From Cerrena zonata (taxonomy: Eukaryota > Basidiomycota > Agaricomycetes > Polyporales > Cerrenaceae): 64,000 nucleotides of DNA. Below, one piece after another: positions 37,688 through 49,216 of the stretch. The notes under the pieces were generated by a model that saw nothing but the letters and a program-made list of their open reading frames with translations, ran no database searches and was not told the origin of the DNA. The stretch covers positions 1-64,000 of the forward strand of contig JASBNA010000084.1 of NCBI GenBank assembly GCA_038087015.1. The letters are read 5' to 3'. Position numbers and translations under genes: made by a program. Numbering within the stretch: the first letter of the stretch is position 1; every line of letters starts with the position of its first letter.

Positions 37688-38844
37688 ATGGAGCACCAAA
37701 CGACTTCGCTGCGTCTTCCTTTGTGTTATTCCAACCGCGACAATGCCAACTACTCGAGTAATGACGATTCACACTGTGCGTTTGGTACAAATTTACGTCT
37801 GTTTGGACTACAGTCACTCACAACACCCTAGTCTATCAGTGCCCTTGCGCACAACTGACACATTTTGAGCCTCCACGCGCACATGACGATGACATCGACA
37901 CGCCTGAGTACTCTGTCTCTCTAACCTCACGCTTGTGGAACATTGGCTCCGTTTGTAACAACAGTTCTATTTCGTTTCGCTTTTTGATTGTTTCTCAGAC
38001 CATCACATTCTCCTTTGCAAATGGTAACTCAATCCAACATCGCAAGGTACTCACTTGCCTCAGCACGTGGCTCCAACATACCCACTTGCAATTTGAAAAC
38101 GTCGCTGTAAACGGAGACGTACGAATTATCTTCTCACCGGCTCTATCCTGGAGCTACGTGGGGATAAATTGCAAAGTAGTCCATCCCGACAGACCTACCA
38201 TGCAACTAGGCGGCATCGACAACTCGGACTCCCGCATCACTGCGCCGGAATTGCGCTCGATATTGCACGAATGCGGCCACATGCTGGGCTTCGTCCATGA
38301 GCACCAATCACCCGCTCGGGCGGCTCAAGTTACATTCGACGAGAAAGGTCAGTAACTGTTGTTGTCATTAACCGTTCTAACTAGTTGGTTAGCCACGGTT
38401 GCTTATTACGCAGATGTGTGGTCACCGTCGAAGGTGGAACGTACAGTCCTCCATATCCACTCGGAAGAACAACTGGCAGCATATTCCCCGTTTGATGACA
38501 TGTCGATTATGCTGTAAGGCTCCAACACCCCTCTGTCGCCAACTTGCACTGATTCTAAAATACCTAGTTATGAAATTCCTGCATGCACCAATCGCGAAGC
38601 CAAGCACATTGCCAGGCCCTCCACTCTATCACCCATAGATGCAGCTTTTGCCAACCTGCTATATCCACCCCCTCTTTCACCGAACCTCCCCCTTCTCAAG
38701 CATTCACTGTCGATTGCGGGCGTACCGCCATGCAGACAAACACTTATCCTCGAGTCTGACAGTCCTGAACAGTTTCGGTCGAGATTCATGCAGTGGAATC
38801 GGGAGGCCAGAGTCGCTTATATCATCGCCAACAACGAAGCCTAG
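37688..38844 (+). CDS. Metzincin-type zinc metalloprotease, copy B
   Basis: This is a predicted zinc endopeptidase related to astacin-like fungal metalloproteases. Five exons (37688-37784, 37832-37950, 37999-38347, 38414-38513, 38568-38844) join in phase to 313 residues. The zinc site is HECGHMLGFVHEH, with His162, His166, His172 and catalytic Glu163, followed by QSPAR. The Met-turn is SIML with Met221, followed by YEIPA as in metzincins. Upstream: SVSLTSRLWNIGS, TITFSFANGNSIQHRKV and NGDVRIIFSPALSWSYVG. I see no signal peptide at the chosen ATG, so secretion is not shown. It ends IIANNEA-stop. It sits beside a broken paralogue inside the putative mobile element, suggesting duplicated cargo. 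Confidence 0.75.
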
Positions 38845-38993
38845 ACGTACGACAACATACCTGTACTAGTTCTCAATGCACCACTGTTTGGCGTAGACGC
38901 ACACTGCTTGCGGCGTACCGAGTACATGTAACAATATAAAGTCTTCGCGTGATATCGAGCCCAATACATACCTTTCTTGCACCATCATACCTA

Positions 38994-39307
38994 CAGTGTA
39001 GGTCGGGTCCTTTACACGCCCAAACTTCCCATGTCATTCCCTGTGGCTGGGTGTTACTTCTACCAAAATGGGGTAAATGACAGGCTTTAGAATAGCTTTA
39101 ATACGTATTATGTGAGGTTTGAGAATAAATGGAGGTGTCAAACCTGTGTAACTCACATTCCAGTGGTTTTGCTTGTGTAATAGGTCCTTTATACGGTCAC
39201 ATTACGCCTTATGGAAGTTGAGAATTACCATATTTAGTAAAAATACAATCCTCGCTCTGTACAGATAGCCTAGGAGTAGTGCCGCGTAAAGGACCCGTCC
39301 TACACTG
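38994..39307. mobile_element. MITE, 314 bp, TA target site duplication
   Basis: The ends are inverted repeats of about 24 bp: left CAGTGTAGGTCGGGTCCTTT, right (reverse complement) CAGTGTAGGACGGGTCCTTT. They are flanked by TA at 38992-38993 and TA at 39308-39309. There is no coding capacity. TA duplication and the short length fit a non-autonomous Tc1/mariner-like DNA element. An internal AGGTCCTTTATACGG near 39182 resembles part of the terminal repeat. Confidence 0.75.
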
Positions 39308-39617
39308 TACAGCTTTTAGCACCACGCTCTTCACACATGCTGTCTGCCAACACTTGCTCTCCTTACACCAAAATACGGCGGTAATCTGGCCACACCTTCA
39401 ATCTTAATCCAATAACCACAAGTGATTTATGATTCTGCACCACAAACCGACCTCGAACAGTACACAGCGGCTCGAACATTCGTTGGTGTACACATTGACC
39501 CCTCTAAAAAAAGCTGTTCGCCACACAGCGAAAATTGACCGGTAGCGTGCAATGCGCATTCGGATTTGCGATTATTAACGCTACAAACGTTCTGGCACGA
39601 TGTCAACCAGTCATCCA
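39308..39617. other. Intergenic downstream of the MITE
   Basis: 310 bp with short ORFs only; probably the 3' flank of the minus-strand gene that follows. Nothing else seen. Confidence 0.45.
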
Positions 39618-40662
39618 TCATCTAACCGGTGCCCCTAACCCTCCTGACACCACGATCAACTCCGCAAACCGAGGTGAAGACGACAGGTAACAATTGGATG
39701 TTCCACAACCACGACCACCCATACGCCACGCACTGACCCTGACAGGTGCACTTTCTCCAACAACAGCATCTCCTGGACTTGTCAATAAGCCTTTTACAGG
39801 TATGATCAATGTCGCTTCGTCTCCAAAGTAACGGTCTCGGGATGAGCATAAAACCGAGTTATGGCAGGTCATTGACAAATCCACCGCCCTAAAATCCTTG
39901 TCGAGAATCTTGAACCCTCGCTTTCGATATTTCGCAACTGGATTGCCAGTGGCGGCGTAGCGAACTTGAATAGCCTTCTGAGCCAGAGTCAACGTAGGAT
40001 ACGCACATAATATGCTGTCGGCCGTCATGGCGTTCATTACATGCGTACCCCAGTAATGAACGATGGCATTGTACGCAACAGAGCCGGTGCTCTCAATAAC
40101 ATCGAACCTCGCCATGTCGGTGTGAACCTTGACCAGACGGCGGAGACCGCCATAAGGGTACGAGTCGACCTCCTCTCCATCAGTATCGTCGAGGGTATCG
40201 GAAACCACCTTGGCGCCAGGCAGCGACAAGATAAACGTTAGCAGCTTCTGGTAGCCACCATCGACCGCTATTATGTCGACATCCCGAGGCCTCCAAGTCG
40301 ACGGTTGGCGCAGCAAAAAGTACAACGCAGTAGAGCCCGATATAACGGCCTTCGTCTCTGCCATCATCGCTCGAAAGGCGACGGGATCAGGTGAGAACAT
40401 GGCCAACAACGTGTTGTAACACAGTAGGATGTCAGTGGCCACTAGCTCATGCCAATCAGGGTCACAATAAAGCCCCATGAGCGTCGGCAGGTCACAGAAG
40501 TGGAGAATACGACTCTTGGTCTCATTAGGCAACTTGCTAACAGAGAGCGTGTCAGGTTAGAGGTGGCGACATCGCTAGCAACGTGAGTCATTAAACTCAC
40601 TGAATTGCGTGGTCTACCGCGAAATACGACAGAGTAGCTTTCAGGAAGGGCAAGAACACCAT
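39618..40662 (-). CDS. Nucleotidyltransferase-like protein, copy 1
   Basis: Two exons (40662-40601, 40536-39618) give 326 residues. The N-terminus is MVFLPFLKATLSYFAVDHAI, then HKLPNETKSRILHFCDLPTL, an F-box-like leader seen in many fungal proteins. Residues 86-110 carry ISGSTALYFLLR...RPRDVDII. A GS pair (88-89) followed by D106-x-D108 is the pattern of the polymerase-beta/MNT nucleotidyltransferase fold. Later conserved parts are VHYWGTHVMNAMTADSILCAYPTLTL and CSSRDRYFGDEATL. Substrate unknown. It is an inverted paralogue of the gene at 43237-44274. The functional reading is inference from the short motif; it may be a non-catalytic relative. Confidence 0.6.
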
Positions 40663-41154
40663 GTTTACCGCAGATGAGCAGCTGTCAGCAACCTAGATAT
40701 TGAGGAGGAGAGATTCACAACGCGGGGAGAGGCATGCTTCAAAATCGTACACCTCCCTTCTGTCCAAGGCACCAAAAAATACTTTCTTTCCATACACCGG
40801 GCGGAACGCGAGCGAACGCGTGGGAGTGCCTCCATCGTTCGGGGGCACAACTACGCATGCCCGATCAAGACGAAGGTGATCGAAAATGATGTTCGGCTCC
40901 ACGTAGCCGCTGATCCGCTTCGTGACGGCTTGGAGATTGCAATGTGAATTGTCTCGCCGATGTAGAGACCGCTGTACGTCCCGATTGTGCTTGTTACTCG
41001 TAAGATATAACAGTGACACTCATCGTATACACCCGTTGACGATGTGACTACATTGAAGCCATATGTAATAATGAGAAGCATGAACCATACATCGTAATCG
41101 GATGCTTGTACAGACAACACTGACCACCCCAATAACCTTGCAAAAGTCCCCCCA
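40663..41154. other. Intergenic with an unsupported minus-strand ORF
   Basis: 490 bp between two minus-strand genes. The ORF 40693-41019 (RSLAFRPVYGKKVFFGALDR near its end) looks partly coding but has no supported start or exon partner; it may be a remnant. Confidence 0.35.
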
Positions 41155-42246
41155 CTAGTCGGTGACCACGTTTCTTTTCATCACCGTGAGGCTTTGCACG
41201 TCAAAGAAGAAACGCTGTTCGTTGGTTCCACAATCGTGTTGGCAGACCGCGGTAATATGAACCTTTACCAGGGACCCCTTTAAGCACCGTTCATACTCAC
41301 ACGGCATTATCAGCTTGAAATGCTCATCGTATATCGGCAGGGGAGTGAACGTCCACTTTCCGTTGTCGAAGGTATCCACCGTTTCGCCATGCTCGCCCTT
41401 CGGCAGAGCGACGTCATACCAATCTCGCTTGGACTCCCCCTCACCAAGCCTCATAAAGGCGAACAAGTTAAGGTCATGCTTGGGCGCACCACTCTCCAAC
41501 TTCATACTCACGTCCGTAATGTCCTTGCATGCAAAAACGTCAGTAAGCAACTCCGTCGCGCCATGACAGGTTGACTTACCCGCAGGAGGGTGGGGAATCT
41601 CAATATGGGATACCCCGCACTATCCAACAACGAATTTGTCAAAGTGGCATACCTATGCCTTGCTGCCCCCTGCAATCGACGACATACTTCGGCAACCCGT
41701 GTGCCACATGCGTCCAAATCGGGAAAGAAACCGACGGTTTTGAGCACAGCGGTGGGTGACTTACGGGCCAAGGTGTTGTAGTCGCCAAAGTCATATAAAG
41801 ACTCTCCTGATAATACTCCAATGGCCACAAACTCTCGTGGTTCGGGAGACACTTCGCCACATAGTAGCATGTCGTCGTCGAGCGGATTGCACAGCGTGTA
41901 TATCCTCTGAACTCCGCCAGCTCCTCGATCCCACCTAATCCGAGCTAAAGCATCGATGTTACCCAAGAAACGGTCGCCCTTCAAGTGCTATGTGTAAAGG
42001 TCAGCGGACAGTAAGCGACGCACACATCCTCATACTCACAGCTCTCAACCAGTACTCCATGATAAGGACGGCAATTTGGGGCAGAGGCAAACAACATGCG
42101 CCGTCGAGAGGCAAATCAGGCCCTCTACATGAACGTTGTCGCCGGCGACAAAACTCTGCCCGGGTTCAACCGACAACACAAGCCTACCGTGTGGCGAGAC
42201 CATCGGAACTGAGAGAATTGCTCGCGAGAATAGAGATCGCCACCAT
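41155..42246 (-). CDS. Unknown element protein, 306 residues
   Basis: Not recognised. Four exons (42246-42188, 42124-42040, 41987-41580, 41523-41155) join in phase, which strongly supports the model. Visible features: an N-terminal MVAISILASNSLSSDG, LMEYW-type hydrophobic stretch IAVLIMEYWLRAHLKGDRF, GVQRIYTLCNPLDDD, EPREFVAIGVLSGESLYDFG, and a C-terminal unit GSLVKVHITAVCQHDCGTNE followed by RFFFDVQSLTVMKRN. The alternating strand-like C-terminal unit could be an OB-type fold, but this is only an impression. It lies between the two inverted nucleotidyltransferase-like paralogues and is tail-on towards copy 1. The start codon is the least certain part. Confidence 0.6.
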
Positions 42247-43236
42247 TGCAGAAAACGCACTGACACAGAAAAACAATCTGCACAAAATAAAATAAGTCTG
42301 CATTTCAAAAGGAGCGCTCACATTCTTTCCGCATCTCATGATCACGACATGGATACACAGGGGTACACGAAGCACCGCCACTTAGTGCGAGCCGCGTCGA
42401 GAAGTGCGGATATTCGAACCAGACATCACCACCGCTGCCGTCGCACCGCCTTTATGCCAGACAATTTTCAGTCTCCGCAACAACAGACATGGCCGAACTT
42501 CGCTGCGATGTCCGCCACACAGAGATTATTTAATTATCAGCGGCTGGGCCCACTCAGCTCACATTCACCCCCAGTTGGAAGATGAAGACTACTCGCAAGG
42601 ACGTTTGTGAAGTACGGACCCGAGCACTCTCTAACATGTCATAAACTCACAGCTCCTCCATAGACGTCGATTCTCACACAGCAAGAAGTGAACAACAAGT
42701 TCCACGAAGACACCGTGGGGGTAACAGACGAACAGATGCCACCCATGGAAAAGATAGAGACTGTGTGCGGGAGGCAGCGCATTTCCAACGGGTCGACCGA
42801 GGTATGCTCGATCATCCGACTGAACAGACTGCGATACTTACAAAGAACACGCTCGTAGGAAATGCATCGACCAGCGGCCACTGAACATCGGGAAGGATTC
42901 ATGACCGTTGAATCACAAGGCAGGTTGGTGCTGCACTTGCACCTGTTGATTTGGATCGCTTCCGAGCGGAATGCAGAGCACTCGTAGACGTACGAAACAA
43001 CTGTAACTGTGGCCCACTTCCCAACGAACCCGAATTATATGCATACTGCGATGTAATTACTTTCCCTCGAGCCCCACCCTCCAAAAAAACCTCGTAATGT
43101 CCATTAAAAATTTGCGTTGCGCAATTTGCGGTGTTGTAAATTAAGCCGACTAGCGAGCACATCACCTAGCGCACAGAACGATGGTTCGCGATGCCTACAT
43201 AAACCCACCATTGTGTCATCTATGTCAGACAACATC
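42247..43236. other. Divergent intergenic region inside the element
   Basis: 1 kb between the 306-residue gene (-) and nucleotidyltransferase-like copy 2 (+). A minus-strand ORF at 42639-42902 was inspected and could not be joined to anything. It likely holds both promoters. Confidence 0.4.
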
Positions 43237-44274
43237 ATGGTGTTTGTCCCCTTTGTGAGCGGCTGGTTGGTGTACTTCAGCAATGAGCATCCGGTGCAGT
43301 ACGTCATCCTCCTTGTAAACGGTAGCAATCCTCATTGACGCTATCCGAACAGCAAGCTTCCAGCAGAGATCAAAAGCCACACTCTAACTTTTTGCGATTT
43401 CCCTACGCTAGTTGGGCTCTATCACGACAGAAGTTGGCGTGAGCTCGTTACCAAAGAAGTCGCGCTCTCCTTTACATCCACACTGTCCACATTGACTCAT
43501 GACCCGGCGGCATTCCGCGACATGATGAGGCGAACGAACAGTATCATTTCCGGCCAAACAGCCCTCTACTTCCTTCTCCGGGAAGTTAGGCCATGGAAGC
43601 CTGCGTCGACAGATCTGTTGACGACACCAACCTATTTTGAGACGGCACTGACATTCATCTCAGGTTTACCGGGAGCATCGATCACTTATGACAGCGCGGT
43701 TCATAATCAGCATCAGCTCGAACGCACGATTCCGTCATTGCGTATGGTGCGGGTAACAACGCCCATGGCCATATTCGACATCACTACCAGTGGAGAGCAC
43801 TCACCATTTCACCCCATCGCTCATTACTGGTCCACCCTCGTCATGAATGCACTCACAGCGGACTTCGTCATCTGTGCATATCCTACCCTGACATTCTCAC
43901 GCCAGGGCGTCATCCAGTTTTCTCACCCGCCGTCCCCCGTAATTGAGAAGTATAAGCATTGCGGATTCACCTTGTCTACGGGCAGACGAGAGGCCTGGGA
44001 CCTGACGCAGAGCTGCTCAGACTTCGTAGCATGTGGCAGTCGGGACCGCTATTTCGGAGACAAGGCCACACTGGTATTTCCTATATTCGCAGGCGTCGGC
44101 GACGTGGACCACAGTGTCATGGAAAAACCAGATGCCGACGTCACCACCGCGTGGAAACTGGGAGGTCGTCCTTGTGGTAATGCTGGTTGCTTTGTGCCAT
44201 CTGAACGGGTTGTGATAACCATGACCTCGCCTTGTGGGTGGAAGCCGGGGCTCACGATGGTCGAACGCCATTGA
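43237..44274 (+). CDS. Nucleotidyltransferase-like protein, copy 2 (motif degenerate)
   Basis: Two exons (43237-43298, 43353-44274) give 327 residues, with an intron at the same codon as in copy 1. MVFVPFVSGWLVYFSNEHPV corresponds to the copy 1 leader, followed by HKLPAEIKSHTLTFCDFPTLVGLYHD. The motif region reads ISGQTALYFLLR...KPASTDLL: GS has become GQ and D-V-D has become S-T-D. IAHYWSTLVMNALTADFVICAYPTLT and CGSRDRYFGDKATL are well kept. The open frame is intact, so the protein is probably made but may lack the activity suggested for copy 1. It ends PCGWKPGLTMVERH-stop. Confidence 0.6.
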
Positions 44275-44395
44275 GGGCACACACCGGAAATACTGCAAGA
44301 GTCGCTAGGATCTCATTATCTACTTATTGCACTACATGTATGGCGGATGAGGTGATGCAGTGCCTAGCCACAATTTCAGTCCTGTACACATTGAG

Positions 44396-47127
44396 TTATC
44401 TGTCACCCGCACCAACACCAGTGTCCTGAATGAATCATTAGCGAGACAATATTGGTGGCTGTCAGTACATTGACGTACAAAGCTTTCCTCCATCCTGCGC
44501 AATAGATGGCGAGTGCCGGATACTCGCAAACGCAACGAACTTTGCCAATCTCTGGGTTTACGCGGAAAAGCCCTCCCTCCGACGATGGCGTCTCTACGCC
44601 TGCGAAACCATTCTTCGCATTGCACAGTCCAATGCCCACAATACATGCCGCTGGCAGTCCATGTATGATCTTTTGGCCACCAAGAGGTGTCAGTTGTTTG
44701 TTCGCCTTTGCCTACATGCATGGGTTAGAGAATGTCAAAGTTTTTGACGGACGACTTACCAGTATATACCTTATACACACCCACAATGGCGTCCAGCACA
44801 TCGACGGACAAGCGGCAGGTGACCATAGTCGCTTCCGCAGTGTGGGCCCATTCCCAATCAAACACTTTAGCATCGAGTTCGGGCACAACGCCGCATTCAG
44901 TCGGTATGTTAGACTCCATAGCCAGTCGCCACACGATGCCACCATGTCGCAGTGCAGCACCGGCCACGCGAGGGTCCTTTAACAGTTGTAAACGACGGTG
45001 AACATACGCCTTGTAATCCTCGGGCGTGAATCGGTAAGCTTCTTCGCGATACGGAACCTCATGAGACAAATTCGTTGTTGACAACTGTAGCTTAAGCTTT
45101 GTCCAAACAATGTTGAACTGCATGCCCCGCTCCATCAGGCAACGCCAGAGCTGCAAGTTTCCTGGACCCCAGCCCCGACGGAAAACCTCACGTAGAGAGA
45201 GGCGAGAGTTGACGGCGATCATCCAGCCCAGAGAGCGATCGTTCAGTGTGCACAAGCCATACAGCCGCTTCGACCTATGTTGGGTACTCAATGCCACGAC
45301 CGATAGGCCCCAGCGGTTGTTAGCAGCGAGAAAGTCTGCATCATTTACATGGCAATCAGAGACTGACGCGGGTATAGGCCCATGACATTCGACGTGCTGG
45401 TAGAAAACGACGATGGCGGAAATAACCTCTCTGCTCCTCCAGGTGCTGTCAGTTAGAACCTCTTCATGCACGAGTGCACGCAACGCATCTAACAACAGTG
45501 GAGTAGAGCGAGTGTTGTCGAAATCTATGTTTTGTCCGGGAGCGCCATACGATACACGTAACCCATAACGGTATTTCAGAATATCCAAGAACGGGTCGAT
45601 CTCCTCCCGTGAAAACGTGAGTGCCGTCCATTCACCCTCGCCCATGTCAGTATCTTGGCAGTAGCACTGACCACCATCGTCCGCTAGAGCAAGTTGAGCA
45701 AGAGCTATAGAACCACTTACATACACATGTTCGTGGTCATGTGTCTCATCACGACAGCCAACGGTGGAACAATACACTGAGTCCATCGGTGCAAACTCTG
45801 TCCAGCAGTCCCATTGGTCCTCATATTCATCGTACACCCTTTGGGTGACTGCATAAGACTCCCATACTCTCGCCTGGTCCCACTTACCAACCCTAACACG
45901 AACAAACCACGGCGGTACGTCGATACTCTCCCATTCATAAACCGTTGAAGATTCTTGAAGCGTGATCCCCCGAGCCCGCATTCGGTTTAACACAACCGGT
46001 CCATAACTGGCGAGGTCTCGACCGTCGTTTTTTCCTCTCCGCTTCCTGAAGAACGTGGACAGCGCGTCAGATCCCTCCATAGCGGGAACGCAAGAGCTGT
46101 CATGAGCTCGGGCGCTAGTAATGGGAGCAGTGGTGTGGTCGTTGGGTGTCGAAATCGGGGAGTTGCGATGGTGCTGCAAATGAGGGAGATCGAGGTGAGG
46201 GGGTACATCATCCCGATGGTCATTAACATCGTCAATGTCATCCACCTCAATTTGATTTGCGCGCAGAAATGTTTCTCTGGCGGTTGAGATCAGTGACCGA
46301 GGAGGATATAATAGCTTGGCTAGCTTCGTGGTTGGGACCAATCCATGCGGAAAGCACAGCCATATAGGAATGCACGCTGTCGCCAGGATGTCTATCAAAG
46401 CAAAGAAGCCCCATTCCCTGGACATGTTGATCACCATGCCACGACGTGGGACTTGTGGTCCAAAAAAAGCGAGAATCGGACTATTCATAATGTTGTCTAT
46501 CCAGAAGGGGGGCAGCGCAGGCGATGCGTCCGCTAGGGCCATGAACCATGAGGGGGGTCGCACATCGTCTTTAGGACGGGAAGCACGTATAGCAAATGAT
46601 ATGAGACACATCCAGGCAAGGAATAGTCGACGTGTCCGGTGGGCAGCTTTCCGTGCGACGAGCTCACTAGAGTGGAGCTCTGTGAAGCCTGATGTGCGGG
46701 GGTAAGGGGGCACCACCGTGTTGAGTGGAACGTACGGTAAGTACTTCGCCCGCAAGATATTGTATGTTTGTATCATGTGCAGCTCCAATTGCGACCACAC
46801 ACGGGCTAGTGATCGTCGCAGGAGATATTTGCCCGAGTCAGTCTGTTCGATAGGTAGGTCATCGAATGAGGCGGCGAGCGGCTTAAACAGGGGATCACGG
46901 GCGAACGAAGGATATCGAGGCAGCATCGCGAGATACCAGAAATTGTCTTGACCCCAAAGACGGGTCGTCAACAGTGACAGGTGGAAGAGCTCCGTCTCGC
47001 GCAGGTCCACGCCGCTCCCTGGAGGAAAAGCAGCGGGCCTCGCGGAGTTGGAACGCACCACGCAATGCTCTGTCCAATGCACATGTTCGAACGATGCAGA
47101 CCAGGCAGGATTAGTTGGCTGCGCCAT
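44396..47127 (-). CDS. Large unknown element protein, 876 residues
   Basis: Not recognised by function. Three exons (47127-44760, 44711-44479, 44425-44396) total 2,631 nt, an exact multiple of three. The first intron is GTAAGT...TGTAG; the second is GTACGT...CTAATGATTCATTCAG with a good branch site. The N-terminus is MAQPTNPAWSASFEHVHWTE. A hydrophobic pair of segments lies near residues 165-260 (FLAWMCLISFAIRA, EWGFFALIDILATACIPIWL). An acidic linker follows (IEVDDIDDVNDHRDD). A Cys/His-rich stretch CSTVGCRDETHDHEH may bind metal. The C-terminal exon has TSWWPKDHTWTASGMYCGHW and CEEWFRRRRDAI, a conserved-looking block. The first exon alone is open for about 790 codons, so it is under selection or recent. 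Confidence 0.65.
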
Positions 47128-47371
47128 GATAGAGAGGGTGTCGACGATGAATTGGAACTTTCGTTGTTGACACAGGCAGGTTCGCTAGTATCCGTTGGAT
47201 ATCACCCGGCATGCGCGTCTATATTCACGCGATGCTTACGTAAACTCGAGGACATATATTTATTCATGCTGGCATACAGGCATGGCTGACACTACAAGGC
47301 AATTGCCGACGACGCGGGTGCACAATACAAACGTAACAACGCAATAAAATAATCACCGACAATGTCCCGTT

Positions 47372-48880
47372 TCAAATGTCAACGTCACAGTCAGGGAGGG
47401 GCGGCGGAGGGGCAGACATCAGGCGAGAAGCTGCGACCAGCTCGAACGACACTCGGTAGGCAGTGGTGTTGAAGTTGTCACCAGCACCTTTCTTCCTGAT
47501 GAGGTCGGAGCCATGGTGGTAGCGACGCACATGTGCCTCAGCGACAATGACGCTATTTCCACCGAAGTCATCAACGCTCAGCGTTACCATCTCGTGCTTC
47601 TTGCCGAACGTGGCGGCGGCGTCGTATAGGGGAAGGAATAGGAAGTTCTAGAGTGCAACATGAACAACAATGTGTACCTCAACGAAGTAAGCGTACTGAC
47701 CGTTTTCTTCAGCAACAGCGAAGACAGAAAGCACCCGTTGGTGTACGAGTCGGTGTCCTGACCTATGAGACAATGTAAGCAAATAGCAGAATTTCCAAAG
47801 CATCAACACATACCGGCGGTGGATGTAGCAAACTTGGACAGAATCTCATCTATGCGAGCACCATCTTCCTCCAAAAGCGGATACATTTTTAAGACGATGC
47901 GCGGATAGTCCTTGTTCTCATAGTCGTAGTAAAAAGTCTGTACCTCTCCCACAAGGTACACAATGACCTTTTTCTGGTCGCACATCAGGTATTGCGAGAG
48001 GTCGTCGCCAGCCCGTCCTCGCTCTCCCCACCGCAACCCGCTCGGCAGTTTGGACACAGCGAACACGGCGGATGGGCGACTTACGTAGTTCATCAATTTG
48101 TTGAGGCGTGTGGCGAACCACTCATCAAAGTATGAGCGGTAGCCTGCAGATATGGCAGGAAGTACCTGTACATACCGAAGATGTTAGCACGGACCAGTGA
48201 CAAGGAACAATCGACTAACGCAGGCTGTCAAGGTAGTCGTAGCACGTTGAACGACAACCTTATTATTTGCACGTACAACACGGTTTGAGGGGGGGGTTAA
48301 ACCTATGTTGCCACCTTGTGCAGGAGAGGACGCAGGTGTGTTTCGTCCGGCCACCGCGTCTGCCCTACCCTTGCCTTTTGGAGTGGAAGGGGCTGAGGTA
48401 ATCAAGACGTCATCTTCGGCTGCAGATCGACCAGCAACAGGAGACCGGGCGTCCGATATGTCGAAAGCCGGTGCGAGGCCCGAAGATCGCTGGCTGGGAG
48501 AGACACTCGCAGCGGAAGATGCCGGACCAGCTGCATCGGAAGCATGTTGGGGTTGGGAAGAACGAAGAGCGGGAGGAGCGGTCGCAATACCAGTCACCGT
48601 AGCGCTGTCTGGTGGTATCGAGTTGGGATTGTCGCGCGATGAAGGTGCGGGACCAGGCGCAGGTGTGGAAGCGTCTGCTGATCCGCCAGGAGTTTCAGCG
48701 GAAGGAGGAGGGTTTGGTGCTTCAGGTCCGCCTGCACGGGTTGCGCTGTAAAGAGGAAGTAAGGAACTGAAGCGATACAATGAAAGATAGTATCCACTGA
48801 CCGCAACCGTTTTGGAGGACCACCACCAGTCTGGCTGGCGTCATCGGGAGCATTATGCTTGTTAGAGGCGGAGACCATTA
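47372..48880 (-). CDS. Unknown element protein with disordered N-terminus and DVDI tail
   Basis: Not recognised. The start is at 48878. Exon 1 encodes MVSASNKHNAPDDASQTGGG and PPKRLR. A long Ser/Pro/Ala-rich stretch (about 170 residues) follows in exon 2, looking disordered, with a STPKGKGRAD patch. Then VLPAISAGYRSYFDEWFATR, QKKVIVYLVGEVQTFYYDYE, TDSYTNGCFLSSLLLKKT, and a last exon with EMVTLSVDDFGGNSVIVAEA and TAYRVSFELVAASRL. It ends PDCDVDI-stop at 47372-47374. The last 15 nt before and including the stop are identical to those of the gene ending at 50317. The C-terminal part could be a small beta-rich domain; function unknown. Confidence 0.6.
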
Positions 48881-49216
48881 TTGACGGGCGACAACGAAGG
48901 GAAGGATGTAGAGACGGGTGGCTCACACGAACAAGGGCCACAGGACGGAGTGAACGAAAAAAGAGCAACTAAATACGAAATGAAGAGACAGAGAAGGCCT
49001 GCAAACGGCGACGAATCGAGAGAAGAATGAAGAAAAACTTGCTAAGAAGGACTTATTAATTGTAAGCCCCGATGACAGGTAAAGAAATGCGGGAAGGTTG
49101 GAAAGGGAAAGCTCCAGACAGGTAGGTTCGACGCAAGCTTATAAGAAGGTGTGTTACAAACCGCTGGTTGTGCTTCGGTTGGGAAGTTAAACAGCTGTCA
49201 GGTACTCACCATCACA
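48881..49216. other. Divergent intergenic region
   Basis: About 340 bp between two divergently transcribed element genes; presumably a shared promoter. Nothing else seen. Confidence 0.5.

Noticed and set aside
48305..48751. 148-codon plus-strand ORF opposite the DVDI-tail gene
   Set aside because: Antisense of the Ala/Pro/Ser-rich exon; long open frames on the opposite strand are expected from that composition.
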